Source: Hylemonella gracilis (lineage in GTDB: Bacteria > Pseudomonadota > Gammaproteobacteria > Burkholderiales > Burkholderiaceae_C). From it: a stretch of 64,000 nt of DNA. A program made the position numbers and the translations under genes. The stretch's first letter is position 1. Each line of letters begins with the position of its first letter. The notes below the pieces were generated by a model, which saw only the letters and a list, made by a program, of their open reading frames with translations, ran no database searches and was not told the origin of the DNA. The DNA lies in assembly GCF_004328645.1 (NCBI RefSeq), contig NZ_CP031395.1, forward strand, positions 2,877,501 to 2,941,500, read 5' to 3'. Positions 43,260 to 52,986 of this stretch are shown in pieces.

Positions 43260-44431
43260 GCGAGCGACTTCAGGCCCCAGGCGGCGCGGCTGCCCCAGCC
43301 CACCGCCGCGCCCACGGTCCAGAACACCAGGGACACCCCCACCACCGCGCCCACGCTGCCGAACATCAACGGCATCGCGACGCTGGACGCATTGAGCGTC
43401 AGCAAGCGCAGGCCCAGCGCCTCGCCGTGCCGGTCCTCGGGCGTGATCTGATGCAAGGTGCTCATGATGAGCGGCTGCACCGAACCCAGCACCAGGCCCA
43501 GCAGCACAGAGCAGAGCCCCATGCTCCAGGCGCCCGGCATGAAGGGGTAAGCCCCGAAGAGCACGGCGGTGGCCAGCATGGCGCCACCGATCACCACCCA
43601 CTCACGCAGGCGCGCGGCCACCCAGGGCATGAGTAGGCGCACCGCCGCCGCCGAGATCGCAAAGGCCCCCAGCAAGGTGCCGATGGTCGATGCGCTGAAA
43701 CCGCGCTCATGCCCCAGAACCGGCATGACAAAGGTGTGCACGTCCCAGCAGGCCGAGAGCAACCAGTTCACCACCATCAAACGGCGCATCATGGGCTCGC
43801 GCAACAGGTCCCAGGCCTTGCGTGACCCCGAGGCCTGGGCAGCGCTTGCGCGCCGCTGCGGGGCGCGCCGCACGCACAGCCAAGTCACCAAAGGCAGCAG
43901 CGCAGCGAACAGGAAGGCAGCCCGATACCCCTGCAGATCACCCGGCTGCCCGCCCAGCCAGACACCCGCATGGTCGATCAGCAGGCCGGCCAGCAACGGT
44001 CCCAGAAAATTCGAGAATGCCGGTCCAATGGACAGCCAGCTGAACATGCGTTTGAGCTCGGCCGCGTCGCGCGCGCTGCGCCCCACCTGTCGCTGCAAGG
44101 CGATGGACGCGGCGCCCGTGGCCCCACCCGCGCACAAGGCCGCCAGGCACAGCACCGGAAAGACGGGAAACATGGCAGCCAGCGTGGCGCCGCCAACCGC
44201 GGCCGCCACGCCCAGACCCACGGGACGACGCAAGCCATGGCGGTCGGCGTAACGCCCCGCCGGCAAGGCCAGAAAGACCTGGGTCAAGGCGAACAAGGAC
44301 ATCAGCACGCCCACCGCCAGCGGGCTGTAGCCCTGCGTCAAGGCCAGCAGCGGCGCGGCCATGCGCAGGCCCGCCATGCAGGCGTGCAGGCAGATATGGC
44401 CCAGGATCAGGCGTGCCAGGAGCCAGTTCAT
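43229..44431 (-). CDS. major facilitator superfamily transporter
   Basis: 400 residues with twelve predicted membrane helices. The loop between helices 2 and 3 has LPAGRYADRHGLRRPVG, an MFS motif A variant. It may export a drug or metabolite; the substrate is not evident. The 3' end overlaps the LOG gene by 31 bases in convergent orientation. A second polar loop lies in the middle (~190-215, APQRRASAAQASGSRKA). Confidence 0.85.
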   Translation of the reverse strand: MNWLLARLILGHICLHACMAGLRMAAPLLALTQGYSPLAVGVLMSLFALTQVFLALPAGRYADRHGLRRPVGLGVAAAVGGATLAAMFPVFPVLCLAALCAGGATGAASIALQRQVGRSARDAAELKRMFSWLSIGPAFSNFLGPLLAGLLIDHAGVWLGGQPGDLQGYRAAFLFAALLPLVTWLCVRRAPQRRASAAQASGSRKAWDLLREPMMRRLMVVNWLLSACWDVHTFVMPVLGHERGFSASTIGTLLGAFAISAAAVRLLMPWVAARLREWVVIGGAMLATAVLFGAYPFMPGAWSMGLCSVLLGLVLGSVQPLIMSTLHQITPEDRHGEALGLRLLTLNASSVAMPLMFGSVGAVVGVSLVFWTVGAAVGWGSRAAWGLKSLAQPRGAVSDV

Positions 44432-44486
44432 TCAGGCATCCCCTTTCCGCGCGGCCGTCCTCGCGACCTCGTTGGCGCAGCGGGGC

Positions 44487-45803
44487 TCACTCCTCATCCG
44501 CGCCCTTGTCCAGCGGCAACAGTGCCTTGGCTTGCGCCTCGGGCAGAGCTTCGACCTGGCGCAGTGCGCGCCCCATGGCGCGGCTGCGCACCTGGGCCGC
44601 GTCGATGGTGTTGCTGGCCTCTTCCAGCTTCTTCTTGGTCTTGTCCAACACGTCGCCGAAACGGTTGAACTCCGTCTTGACCGCGCCCAGCACCTGCCAC
44701 ACCTCGCTGCTGCGCTTTTCCAGCGCCAGCGTGCGAAACCCCATCTGCAAGGAACTCAGCATCGCCAGCAACGTTGTCGGTCCGGCCAATGTCACACGCA
44801 GATCACGCTGCAATGACTCCATCAAGCCGGGGCGGCGCAGAACTTCAGCGTAAAGGCCCTCGGTGGGCAAAAATAGAATCGCAAAGTCTGTCGTGTGCGG
44901 CGGCGCCAGGTATTTGTCGCCTATGCTTTTGGCTTCAAGCCGGATGCGTGCCTCGAGCGCCTTGGCCGCCAACTCGGCGGCCACCGCGTCGGCCCGCTGC
45001 TGCGCATCGAGCAAGCGCTCGTAATCCTCGTTCGGGAATTTGGCGTCTATGGGCAGCCAGCAAGGCGCGCCCTCATCCCCTTTGCCCGGCAGCTTGATCG
45101 CGAAGTCCACCAGATTCTTGCTGCCGGGCACGGTCGCCACCTGCGCCGCGTACTGATCAGGCACAAACACCTGTTCCAGCAGCGCGCCCAATTGGGCCTC
45201 GCCGAACATGCCGCGTGTCTTCACATTGGTCAGCAGGTGCTTCAGGTCGCCCACACCCGCGGCCAGGCTCTGCATCTCACCCAGGCCCTTGTGCACCAGC
45301 TCCAGCCGCTCGGCCACCTGCTTGAAGCTCTCGCCCAGACGCTGCTCCAGCGTCGCGTGCAGTTTCTCGTCGACAGTGGCGCGCATCTCGTCAAGCTTGA
45401 CCGCGTTGCTCTGCTGCAGCTGCGCCAGCTTGGCCTCCATCGTCATGTTCATCTCGCCGATGCGCCGCGCGTTCATCTCGCTCAGGTTGGTCAGCTGCGT
45501 CGTCAGGGTGTCGCGCACTTCCTTCTGGAACAGCGCGATCTTCTGGCTGAAATCGTCCAGGCGCGCGTCCTGCATGCGCGTGGCGGTCGCCGACTGCTGC
45601 ACCAGCGTCTGTTGAAAGGTCGCCAGCGTCTGCTGCAACTCCTGGCGCGTGCCGCGCGCGGAGTCGCCAATGTCCTGCCGCAGCTCGCGCGTCAGTTGCC
45701 GCCCCGCGCCCGTGTCGCCACGGCGCAACAACAGGGCCAGCAGCAGGGCCAGATTCACGAGGAGCAGCACGACGGCCAGCAGGACCAGCAAGGATATGTT
45801 CAT
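44487..45803 (-). CDS. rmuC: DNA recombination protein RmuC
   Basis: 438 residues. One N-terminal membrane helix (ISLLVLLAVVLLLVNLALLL), a long coiled coil (~35-190), then the RmuC nuclease-like domain (GDLKHLLTNVKTRGMFGEAQL, PIDAKFPNEDYERLL, FAILFLPTEGLYAEVLRRPGL). It limits inversions at short inverted repeats in E. coli. The ATG at 45803 is chosen because it starts the membrane helix; longer frames add unconserved residues. Confidence 0.92.
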   Translation of the reverse strand: MNISLLVLLAVVLLLVNLALLLALLLRRGDTGAGRQLTRELRQDIGDSARGTRQELQQTLATFQQTLVQQSATATRMQDARLDDFSQKIALFQKEVRDTLTTQLTNLSEMNARRIGEMNMTMEAKLAQLQQSNAVKLDEMRATVDEKLHATLEQRLGESFKQVAERLELVHKGLGEMQSLAAGVGDLKHLLTNVKTRGMFGEAQLGALLEQVFVPDQYAAQVATVPGSKNLVDFAIKLPGKGDEGAPCWLPIDAKFPNEDYERLLDAQQRADAVAAELAAKALEARIRLEAKSIGDKYLAPPHTTDFAILFLPTEGLYAEVLRRPGLMESLQRDLRVTLAGPTTLLAMLSSLQMGFRTLALEKRSSEVWQVLGAVKTEFNRFGDVLDKTKKKLEEASNTIDAAQVRSRAMGRALRQVEALPEAQAKALLPLDKGADEE

Positions 45804-45887
45804 AAGCGATGCGTCTTGCGTCCGGCCAGGGCCGGGCAGAAAAGAGCCCCATTCAAGACGACAGGCCACGCGGCGCGGCGCGATCAC

Positions 45888-45910
45888 AAAAGGCCGCGTG
45901 AGGCGGCCTG
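45888..45910 (-). terminator. terminator after mgtE
   Basis: On the minus strand AGGCCGC-CTCAC-GCGGCCT is followed by T4, 73 bases after the mgtE stop. Confidence 0.6.
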
Positions 45911-45982
45911 TGCACGGAGGCTGGCGCGCGGAATACGAGCCAACTCAACAAGGTTTGATTCTACGCGTCCGGCCAGCGCAGC

Positions 45983-47221
45983 TCACCACAGGATGAGCAC
46001 GGTTGCCAGCCCGAGGAACAAGCCCATGCTCGCGACGTCGGTGGCGGTGGTCAGAAAGATGCTCGACGCCGTGGCCGGGTCCGCGCCCAGGCGCTTCAAA
46101 GTGAGCGGAATCATCGCCCCCGAAATGCCACTGACCACGCAACTGCCAATCATCGCCAGCAGGATGGCCACGGCCAGCCAGAGCGCGGCCGGATTGTGTT
46201 GGGACGCCGCCGTGACGTACATGCCGACCGCGCTGACCAGGCCCACCAGCAGACCATTCAAGAGACCGAGCCAGGCTTCCTTGGCGACCAGGGCGCGCTC
46301 GCGGCCCGGACGCACCTCGCCCAAGGTCAGACCGCGCAAAGTCACGGCGAGTGCCTGGCAACCCGTGTTGCCGCTCTGGCCAGCCAGCACGGGCAGGAAC
46401 AAGGCCAGGATGACCAATTGGTTCAATGTCTCCTGGAAAATACCCACCACCGCCGCCGCCAGAAAGGCCGTCAACAGGTTGAACTGCAGCCAGGGATGGC
46501 GCAGCTTCAGGCAACGCTGCCAGGGCGTGGTGAGGCGCTCTTCCTCGACACCGACCATGCTGGCGGGCTGGGCGCTGATCTCGAAGTTCTGCTCCTCGAA
46601 CAGCACCTGGCCTCGCACCAGCCCGACCAGGCGACCGTCACCGTCGCAGACCGGATACACGGGGTAATGGCGACTGAGCACGGCCTTCATCGCCTCGGCC
46701 AGCGGCATGCGCGCGTCCAGGCTGAAGGGGGAAGGAATCATCACCGCCTCCAGGGTGCGATCGTGTTCGGCGAACAGCAGGTCGCGCATGGTGATCACGC
46801 CCCGCAACCGGCCCGCCTCGTCCACGATGAAACCGTAGGTGATGAAGGCCTGCTTGATCAGCTCGCGCAGGCGCTCGATGGTCTCGCCCACGGTGAGCTG
46901 CGGCGGAAAGACGGCGTAGACCGGGTCCATGAGGCGCCCCACGCTGCCTTCGGCGTAAGCACGGTTGCGTGCCCACTGACGCACCTGGATCGGGGGCGAT
47001 GCCGCGCGCACGCGCTCGGCATGGTCCTCGGGGAAAAATTCCAGAATGGCGGTCGAGCGTCCCGGGTGCAATTCCAGCAAGAGCGCGCTGGTGAGTTCGG
47101 GTGCCGCCTCACGCAACAGCTTGGCGGCCTCGCGGTCATCGCGCTGCGCAATGGCCGTGCGCAGCCAGGCCCGGGCCTGCGGCGTGTCGGTGACGATCTC
47201 TTCCAGGGTGGGGTGATCCAT
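45983..47221 (-). CDS. mgtE: magnesium transporter MgtE
   Basis: 412 residues. The N-terminal MgtE domain (~1-120, AAKLLREAAPELTSALLLEL) is followed by a CBS pair (~125-250, RLMDPVYAVFPPQLTVGETI and LLFAEHDRTLEAVM) that senses Mg, and five membrane helices (LQFNLLTAFLAAAVVGIF to the C-terminus) with PVLAGQSGNTGCQAL. It is an inner-membrane Mg channel. ATG 47221 (MDHPTLEEIV) is preferred over an upstream start. Followed by a terminator. Confidence 0.9.
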   Translation of the reverse strand: MDHPTLEEIVTDTPQARAWLRTAIAQRDDREAAKLLREAAPELTSALLLELHPGRSTAILEFFPEDHAERVRAASPPIQVRQWARNRAYAEGSVGRLMDPVYAVFPPQLTVGETIERLRELIKQAFITYGFIVDEAGRLRGVITMRDLLFAEHDRTLEAVMIPSPFSLDARMPLAEAMKAVLSRHYPVYPVCDGDGRLVGLVRGQVLFEEQNFEISAQPASMVGVEEERLTTPWQRCLKLRHPWLQFNLLTAFLAAAVVGIFQETLNQLVILALFLPVLAGQSGNTGCQALAVTLRGLTLGEVRPGRERALVAKEAWLGLLNGLLVGLVSAVGMYVTAASQHNPAALWLAVAILLAMIGSCVVSGISGAMIPLTLKRLGADPATASSIFLTTATDVASMGLFLGLATVLILW

Positions 47222-47371
47222 GAAACGCGGTCCTGCCTCTCCGATGCCTGCCTGGGGTGCCCGACGCTCCCGCGCCGCACCCACGCCCAGTGCGCATGCA
47301 GTCTAGACGATCGGCCATGGGCACCCGGGCCAGCGTGGCCGGCCCGTTCCATCCGTCCGGGACGGTCTGGC

Positions 47372-48313
47372 TCAGGCCGACGCCGCGCGCGTGAAAGGCG
47401 ACCACTTGCTGAAGACCAGCAGGTTGCCAAACATCACCAGCGCCAGCCCAAGGAACGCGACCGGGGTCCACTGGTAGCCCTCGGCCACCGTGGACACGCT
47501 GAGCGCGACCACCGGGAACAGCACGGTGCAATAGGCGGCACGTGCCGGTCCCATGCGTCCCACCAGGGTCAGGTAGGCCGTGAAGCCGATCACCGAACCC
47601 GGGATTGCGAGGTACAGCAAGCCCCCCACATAGGTCGTCGAGGAATCGAAGGCAAAGGGCACGCCGGCCACGATGCACCCTGCCAGCAGCACCGCAGCAC
47701 CATAGAGCATGCTGTAGGCGTTGCTGGTCATGGGGCGGATGCCGGCGCGCTGCTGCAGCGATGACAGCATATTGCCGGTGGAAAAGCTGAAGGTGCCCAG
47801 CAGCGCGAACCCGAGGCCCAGCAAGGTCTCGCGACTGGCCTGCTGCCCCGCCAGTTCCGGCCAGAACAAGAGCAAGAGGCCGGAGAAGCCGACCAGGCCC
47901 GCCAGCATGACGCGCGGCGCGATCCGCGTGCCAAACCACAGGCGCGCGTTCACGGCATTCCACAACGTCGCGGCGGAGAACACGACCGACACCAAGCCAC
48001 TCGGAATCCATTGGGTGGCCGTGTAAAAGCACAGGAAGTTCAGGCAGAACAGGCACAGCCCCTGCCCCATGCACAGCGCATGCCCGCGCCGGTCCAGAGG
48101 CTGCAACTTGCGGGTCAGCAGCAGCACGGCGAACAGCACGAGGCCCGCCAGGGCAAAGCGGTAGAAAATGGACACCGGGATGGCCACCACCCCCAATTGC
48201 AGCTTGATGGCGATCCAGGTCGTGCCCCAGATGAAGACCGTCAGGAAATACAGGAATAGATTCACTTCGAGTTGCTCGGCAGAGTCAGATAAGGGTTTGA
48301 AATCCAGAGCCAT
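47372..48313 (-). CDS. EamA/DMT-family transporter
   Basis: 313 residues with ten predicted membrane helices in two EamA halves (FLYFLTVFIWGTTWIAIKLQ and the repeat at ~175). Such transporters often export amino acids or other metabolites; the substrate is unknown. It is divergent from the AraC-family regulator (121-base gap), which may control it. ATG 48313 chosen; a GTG three codons earlier is possible. Confidence 0.85.
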   Translation of the reverse strand: MALDFKPLSDSAEQLEVNLFLYFLTVFIWGTTWIAIKLQLGVVAIPVSIFYRFALAGLVLFAVLLLTRKLQPLDRRGHALCMGQGLCLFCLNFLCFYTATQWIPSGLVSVVFSAATLWNAVNARLWFGTRIAPRVMLAGLVGFSGLLLLFWPELAGQQASRETLLGLGFALLGTFSFSTGNMLSSLQQRAGIRPMTSNAYSMLYGAAVLLAGCIVAGVPFAFDSSTTYVGGLLYLAIPGSVIGFTAYLTLVGRMGPARAAYCTVLFPVVALSVSTVAEGYQWTPVAFLGLALVMFGNLLVFSKWSPFTRAASA

Positions 48314-48434
48314 GACAAGCACAGACTCCTGCGGCCAGTGTGCGCCCGTCCAACGGCCGACGATTGCCGGTTCTTGCGGTTTTCCGGGTCTGGGGCCGCG
48401 CTGGGCAGCCCGATCGCATTAGCATGACGGCTCC

Positions 48435-49322
48435 ATGGGCACCACCGCATCGGCACCGTCAGACTTCTCGGTTTTCCGCACCCTGTCGGGCTCCACCGCG
48501 ACGCTGACGCGCGCCACCTCGCTCGGCGCAGGCCTCGCCATCTCGCAATGGCAGCGCAGCGGCCACGAAACGCTGGGTTATGACCAACCCGGACACCACA
48601 CCGTGTCGCTGTACCTGCAAGGCGGTGAAACCTCCTTCCGGGTCGGCAATGCCTTGCATGGCGGCGCGGGCAAATTCTGCGTGCTGCCCGCCGAACACCA
48701 CTCGCTCTGGTGCATGAACGACACGGTGCGTTTCCTGCACCTTTACATCGCGCCCGAGCGCCTGGCGCGCGAAGCCGTGCTGCGGCTGGATTGCGAACCG
48801 CGCGCGCTGGAACTGCGCGACCGCACCTACATCCACGACGATGCGCTGACCGCCGCCTGCGGCACCCTGCTCAAGGCCGATTGGCAGGCCCCCGCCGACC
48901 GCCTGGCGGCCAGCAGCGCGGCGGAGACCGTGCTGCACCACCTGCTGCACGAGGAAGTGAAGCGCAAGGCCGCGCCGCCTGCGCGTGGCGGCCTGGCCCC
49001 CGCGGTGCGACGGCGGGTCCGGGACTACATCGACGCCCACCTGGCCGATCCGTTGAGCCTGGACGAGCTGGCCGGCGTGGCCACGCTGTCCACCTACCAT
49101 TTCGCCCGCATGTTCCAGGCCTCATTCGGCGAATCACCACACGCCTGGGTGCGCGCCCGGCGTCTGGCCCACGCGCGCGGCCTGCTGGCCACCGGCCGGA
49201 GCGATCTGGCCGACGTGGCGCAGGCCTCGGGCTTCGGCAACGCCAGCCACCTGTCCCGCGTATTCCGTGATGCCTACGCCATCACCCCGGGTCAATTCCG
49301 TTCCGCCGTCCAGCTCAGATGA
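48435..49322 (+). CDS. AraC-family transcriptional regulator
   Basis: 295 residues. An N-terminal cupin-like ligand domain (~30-150; HHTVSLYLQGGETSFRVG) is followed by two AraC helix-turn-helix motifs (~190-295: LSLDELAGVATLSTYHFARMF and LADVAQASGFGNASHLSRVF). Being divergent to the EamA transporter, it probably responds to that transporter's substrate. Confidence 0.88.
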   Translation: MGTTASAPSDFSVFRTLSGSTATLTRATSLGAGLAISQWQRSGHETLGYDQPGHHTVSLYLQGGETSFRVGNALHGGAGKFCVLPAEHHSLWCMNDTVRFLHLYIAPERLAREAVLRLDCEPRALELRDRTYIHDDALTAACGTLLKADWQAPADRLAASSAAETVLHHLLHEEVKRKAAPPARGGLAPAVRRRVRDYIDAHLADPLSLDELAGVATLSTYHFARMFQASFGESPHAWVRARRLAHARGLLATGRSDLADVAQASGFGNASHLSRVFRDAYAITPGQFRSAVQLR

Positions 49323-49448
49323 GACGCGGTTGCGCATGCGCCACCAGCAGCAGGGTGATCTGTGGGCGGAACATCGCCGCGACGGCGAGCTTCCCGAGGC
49401 CGCGACGCCATGCCTTCGTTTTGGCATATGGATATGAAAAAGCATTGG

Positions 49449-49477
49449 TTCACACCGTGCATGTTTCTGCCTATGAT
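49449..49477 (+). promoter_or_regulatory. putative sigma-70 promoter of the amino acid ABC operon
   Basis: TTCACA (49449-49454), 17-base spacer, TATGAT (49472-49477); 5 of 6 matches in each hexamer, 70 bases before the ATG. Confidence 0.55.
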
Positions 49478-49547
49478 TTTCCCCACGGCGTCATGCCGCC
49501 CTGCGGCGAAGAACACCGAACCAATCATCTTTTGGAGTCTGACTCTC

Positions 49548-50390
49548 ATGCGCAAGCGCACTTTCAACACGCTGATCGCCTCGGCCTTCGCGACGATCCT
49601 GAGCCTGGGCGCCGCCACGGCCCATGCCGACCAGCTCGCCGACATCAAGAAAAAGGGCGTGCTCGTCTTCGGCATCCTGGGCATCGATGAACCCAACAGT
49701 TTCGTCGACCCCAAGACCCGTCAGTACATCGGCTACGAAGTCGACCTGGCCAACGCCATCGCCCAGAAGATTGGCGTCAAGGCCGAGTTCAAGCAGGTGG
49801 CCGTGGCCGCCCGCATTCCCGAACTGCAGCAGGGCCACGTGGATCTGCTGGCCGCGTCGCTCACCCACAACAAAGAACGCGAGGCCCTGATCGACTTCGG
49901 CCTGACCCACTTCGTCACCGGCTCCAAGGTGGTCGTCGCGAAAAAAAGCGGCATCACCAGCGTGCATCAGCTCGGCGGCAAGAAAGTGGTGACCGTCAAG
50001 GGCGGCACGCAGGAGCCCAACCTCAAGCGCGTCGTGCCCACCGCCGACGTGGTGACCTTCGAATCGACGCAGCAGGCCTTCCTGGCCCTGCAGCAGGGCA
50101 AGGGCGTCGCCTACATCAACGACGAGTCCTCGCTCTACAGCGACGTGCTCAAGCTTGGCCCCAAGGGCAAGGACTACGTCGTGCTGCCTGAAAACCTGAA
50201 CGTCGAGCCCCTGGCCATCGGCATCAAGAAGGGCGAAACGGCGCTCAAGGCCGTGGTGGACCAGACCCTGCGCGAACTTGAAAGCTCGGGCGCGGCCGAC
50301 AAGCTCTACGAGAAGTGGTACGGCCAGGGCAGCAAGCTCAAGTTCGGCAAGCGCACCTGGAAGATCGAGTCCGACAAGGTGGACGGCTGA
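49548..50390 (+). CDS. polar amino acid ABC transporter, substrate-binding protein
   Basis: 280 residues: a signal peptide (MRKRTFNTLIASAFATILSLGAATAHA) and a type 2 periplasmic binding protein (LADIKKKGVLVFGILGIDEPNSFVDPKT, GYEVDLANAIAQKIGVKAEF). It is first of a four-gene importer. GGAG lies about 10 bases upstream of the chosen ATG; longer frames lack a signal peptide. Probably glutamate/glutamine-like amino acids; exact ligand not readable. Confidence 0.9.
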   Translation: MRKRTFNTLIASAFATILSLGAATAHADQLADIKKKGVLVFGILGIDEPNSFVDPKTRQYIGYEVDLANAIAQKIGVKAEFKQVAVAARIPELQQGHVDLLAASLTHNKEREALIDFGLTHFVTGSKVVVAKKSGITSVHQLGGKKVVTVKGGTQEPNLKRVVPTADVVTFESTQQAFLALQQGKGVAYINDESSLYSDVLKLGPKGKDYVVLPENLNVEPLAIGIKKGETALKAVVDQTLRELESSGAADKLYEKWYGQGSKLKFGKRTWKIESDKVDG

Positions 50391-50425
50391 TTTCCGGTCC
50401 GGCCGCTCCTGCATCGGCCAACACG

Positions 50426-50453
50426 ACGGCCCGCCCCCAGGCGGGCCGTTTTT
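50426..50453 (+). terminator. intra-operon terminator-like hairpin
   Basis: ACGGCCCGCC, loop CCCA, GGCGGGCCGT, then T4. It lies between the binding protein and the permease genes and would let more binding protein than membrane protein be made. Confidence 0.8.
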
Positions 50454-50474
50454 ACGTTCCCGGACAATCCCCCC

Positions 50475-51170
50475 ATGCCCTCCTTCGATTTCTCCCTGCT
50501 GCTGGCCGGCCCCTACCATGAGATGCTGCTGGCTGGCCTGGGTATGTCGCTGCTGCTGCTGGCCATCTCGCTGATGTTGGCCCTGCCGCTCGCGGCCGCC
50601 CTGGCCCTCGTGCGCCTGTCCCCCTGGGCGCCATTGCGCGCCATCGGCTGGCTCTGCGTCGAGGTGCAACGCAACATCCCGCCCCTGGCCCATCTGCTGT
50701 TCTGGTACTTCGCCGCACCGGAACTGCTGCCCGAAGATTTCCGCGCCTGGCTCTACGACCACAACTTCGAGGCCATCGCCGCCGTGGTCGCACTCACGCT
50801 CTACGCAGCGGCCTTCATGGGCGAGGACCTGCGCAGCGGCATCCGCTCCGTGCCCGCCGTGCAATTCGAGGCGAGCCGGGCCCTGGGCCTGGGTTTCCTG
50901 CCCACCATGCGCCTCGTGGTGCTGCCGCAGGCCCTGCGCATCGCCACGCCGCCCCTGCTGTCGCAGACGCTCAACCTCTGGAAGAACAGCAGCCTGGCCA
51001 CCGTGATCGGCACGGCCGAGCTGATGTACGCCGCCGCCAAGGTCGAGACCGAGACCTTCCGCAGCTTCGAGGCCTTCGCCTTCGCGACCGTGTGCTACCT
51101 GACGGTCTCGCTGGCCATCGGCGCCCTGGCCGCCTGGTTCGCCCGCCGTTATCCGCCGCGCTCGCTGTGA
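50475..51170 (+). CDS. polar amino acid ABC transporter permease 1
   Basis: 231 residues, HisMQ/GlnP type, with about five membrane helices and the ATPase-contact loop VQFEASRALGLGFLPTMRLVVLPQALRI (EAA motif). It forms the channel with the next gene. ATG 50475. Confidence 0.9.
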   Translation: MPSFDFSLLLAGPYHEMLLAGLGMSLLLLAISLMLALPLAAALALVRLSPWAPLRAIGWLCVEVQRNIPPLAHLLFWYFAAPELLPEDFRAWLYDHNFEAIAAVVALTLYAAAFMGEDLRSGIRSVPAVQFEASRALGLGFLPTMRLVVLPQALRIATPPLLSQTLNLWKNSSLATVIGTAELMYAAAKVETETFRSFEAFAFATVCYLTVSLAIGALAAWFARRYPPRSL

Positions 51171-51179
51171 GGACAGCCC

Positions 51180-51902
51180 ATGACCTTTCTTGAAGTCATC
51201 GACAACTACTGGCTCTATTTCCTCGTCGGCCAGTACCCCGAAGGCCCGCTGGGCGGGCTCGCCCTCACCCTGCTGCTGTCCGCCGCCGGCCTGCTCGCCG
51301 CCCTGCCCGCGGGCCTGGCGCTGGGCCTGGCGCGGGTGAGCCCCTGGCGCGCCCTGCGCTGGCCCGTGACCGCTCTGGTCTACGTGGTGCGCGGCACGCC
51401 GCTGCTGATGGTGGTGTTCTGGGCCTATTTCTTCCTGCCCAGCGTGACGGGTGCGAAGACGGACCAGTTCACCACCATGCTGATCGCGCTGGCGCTGTTC
51501 AACGGTGCTTACCTGGCGGAAGTGGTGCGCGCGGGCATCCAGGGCCTGCCGCGCGGCCAGATGGAAAGCGCGCGATCGCTCGGCCTGTCCTGGCTGCAGG
51601 CCATGCGCGGGGTCATCCTGCCGCAGGCCCTGCGCAACATGCTGCCGTCGCTGGTCAGTCAGTTCGTGATGACCATCAAGGAAACCTCGCTGGGCTACAT
51701 CATCGGCCTGAACGAGGTGTCCTTCATCACCTCGCAGATCAACACCCAGGTCTTCATCTACCCGGTACAGCTCTACCTGATCCTGGGCCTGAGCTATTTC
51801 GTGCTCTGCTTCAGCCTCTCGCGTTTCGCCTACTGGATGGAACGCCGGCTGGAACGCAAGGCACGGCCCACCCCGCAACCTTCCGTCCCCGCCACCGCAT
51901 GA
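51180..51902 (+). CDS. polar amino acid ABC transporter permease 2
   Basis: 240 residues, same family as permease 1, with EAA loop [28 protein letters not shown]. It lies 9 bases after permease 1. Its stop overlaps the ATPase start (ATGA), so the three membrane-complex genes are coupled. Confidence 0.9.
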   Translation: MTFLEVIDNYWLYFLVGQYPEGPLGGLALTLLLSAAGLLAALPAGLALGLARVSPWRALRWPVTALVYVVRGTPLLMVVFWAYFFLPSVTGAKTDQFTTMLIALALFNGAYLAEVVRAGIQGLPRGQMESARSLGLSWLQAMRGVILPQALRNMLPSLVSQFVMTIKETSLGYIIGLNEVSFITSQINTQVFIYPVQLYLILGLSYFVLCFSLSRFAYWMERRLERKARPTPQPSVPATA

Positions 51903-52636
51903 TCACCTTCGAGAACGTCAACAAATGGTATGGCCCGCGCCATGACTACCACGCCCTGGTCGACATCAACGAGACCGTGACCCAGGGCGAAATCGTCGTG
52001 GTCTGCGGCCCCTCGGGCTCGGGCAAGTCGACGCTGATCCGCACCCTGAACCGGCTGGAGCCGATCGACAGCGGGCGCATCACGCTGGACAGCGAGGACA
52101 TCCACCGCAAGGGCCTCGACCTCAACGCCTTCCGCTCGCGCATCGGTTTCGTGTTCCAACAGTTCAACCTGTTCCCACACCTCACGGCGCTGGAAAACTG
52201 CACTCTGGCACCGGTCTATCTCAAGCGGACCACGAAGACCGAGGCCCGCGAGCGCGCGCTCGCCCTGCTGGACCGCGTCGGACTGGCCCACAAGGCCGAC
52301 GCGCTGCCGGCGCAGCTCTCGGGCGGGCAGCAGCAGCGCGTGGCCATCGCCCGCGCGCTGGCCATGCAGCCGCCGCTGATGCTGTTCGACGAGCCCACCA
52401 GCGCACTCGACCCTGAGATGGTGGGCGAGGTGCTGCAGGTCATGAAAGACCTGGCGCGGGATGGCATGACCATGGTGGTCGTCACGCACGAAATGGGGTT
52501 TGCCCGCGAGGTGGCCGACCGCGTGCTTTTCATGGACGCCGGCCGGGTGCTGGAACGCGCCACGCCGGAGGCCTTCTTCACCCAACCGGAACACCCGCGC
52601 GCGCGCCAGTTCATCGCGGACATCCGCAGCCACTGA
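51899..52636 (+). CDS. polar amino acid ABC transporter ATP-binding protein
   Basis: 245 residues, GlnQ/HisP type. Walker [10 protein letters not shown] at ~38, signature [15 protein letters not shown] at ~140, Walker [16 protein letters not shown] at ~160, H-loop VVTHEM. It powers the importer. Last gene of the operon. Confidence 0.93.
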   Translation: MITFENVNKWYGPRHDYHALVDINETVTQGEIVVVCGPSGSGKSTLIRTLNRLEPIDSGRITLDSEDIHRKGLDLNAFRSRIGFVFQQFNLFPHLTALENCTLAPVYLKRTTKTEARERALALLDRVGLAHKADALPAQLSGGQQQRVAIARALAMQPPLMLFDEPTSALDPEMVGEVLQVMKDLARDGMTMVVVTHEMGFAREVADRVLFMDAGRVLERATPEAFFTQPEHPRARQFIADIRSH

Positions 52637-52721
52637 GCTTCAACGCGCCCTGCGGACAGCCTCCCCAATCCATGTGCCGCCGGAATGATCCAGGGCCGCA
52701 GGGGGTGCACGGCAGCGCCTG

Positions 52722-52859
52722 TCAGATCAGGTGCGGCAGCGCATGCGTCACCAGCAGCAAGGCGGCCAGCGCCACGCCCAGCAGCGCGCGCGACCACGGC
52801 GACACGGGCCCATCCGCGCCCGAACCGTCGTTCTGTGCTTCAAGCAATCGCTGAGTCAT
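52722..52859 (-). CDS. possible small membrane protein, unknown
   Basis: 45 residues (MTQRLLEAQNDGSGADGPVS, then a hydrophobic helix LLGVALAALLLVTHALPHLI). AAGGA lies about 5 bases before the ATG. No homologue family is recalled. It lies between the amino acid importer and the sulfur cluster. Confidence 0.35.
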   Translation of the reverse strand: MTQRLLEAQNDGSGADGPVSPWSRALLGVALAALLLVTHALPHLI

Positions 52860-52986
52860 GTGCATCCTTGATGGGGTGCCTGCATTCTGAAAACAATCGG
52901 CCGCCAAGGGAACGAAAAGATCGTCAGATGCATATGGCCAATTCGGCATAAAGACGATCGACACCCTGCCCTCGGCCGGCACGCCT

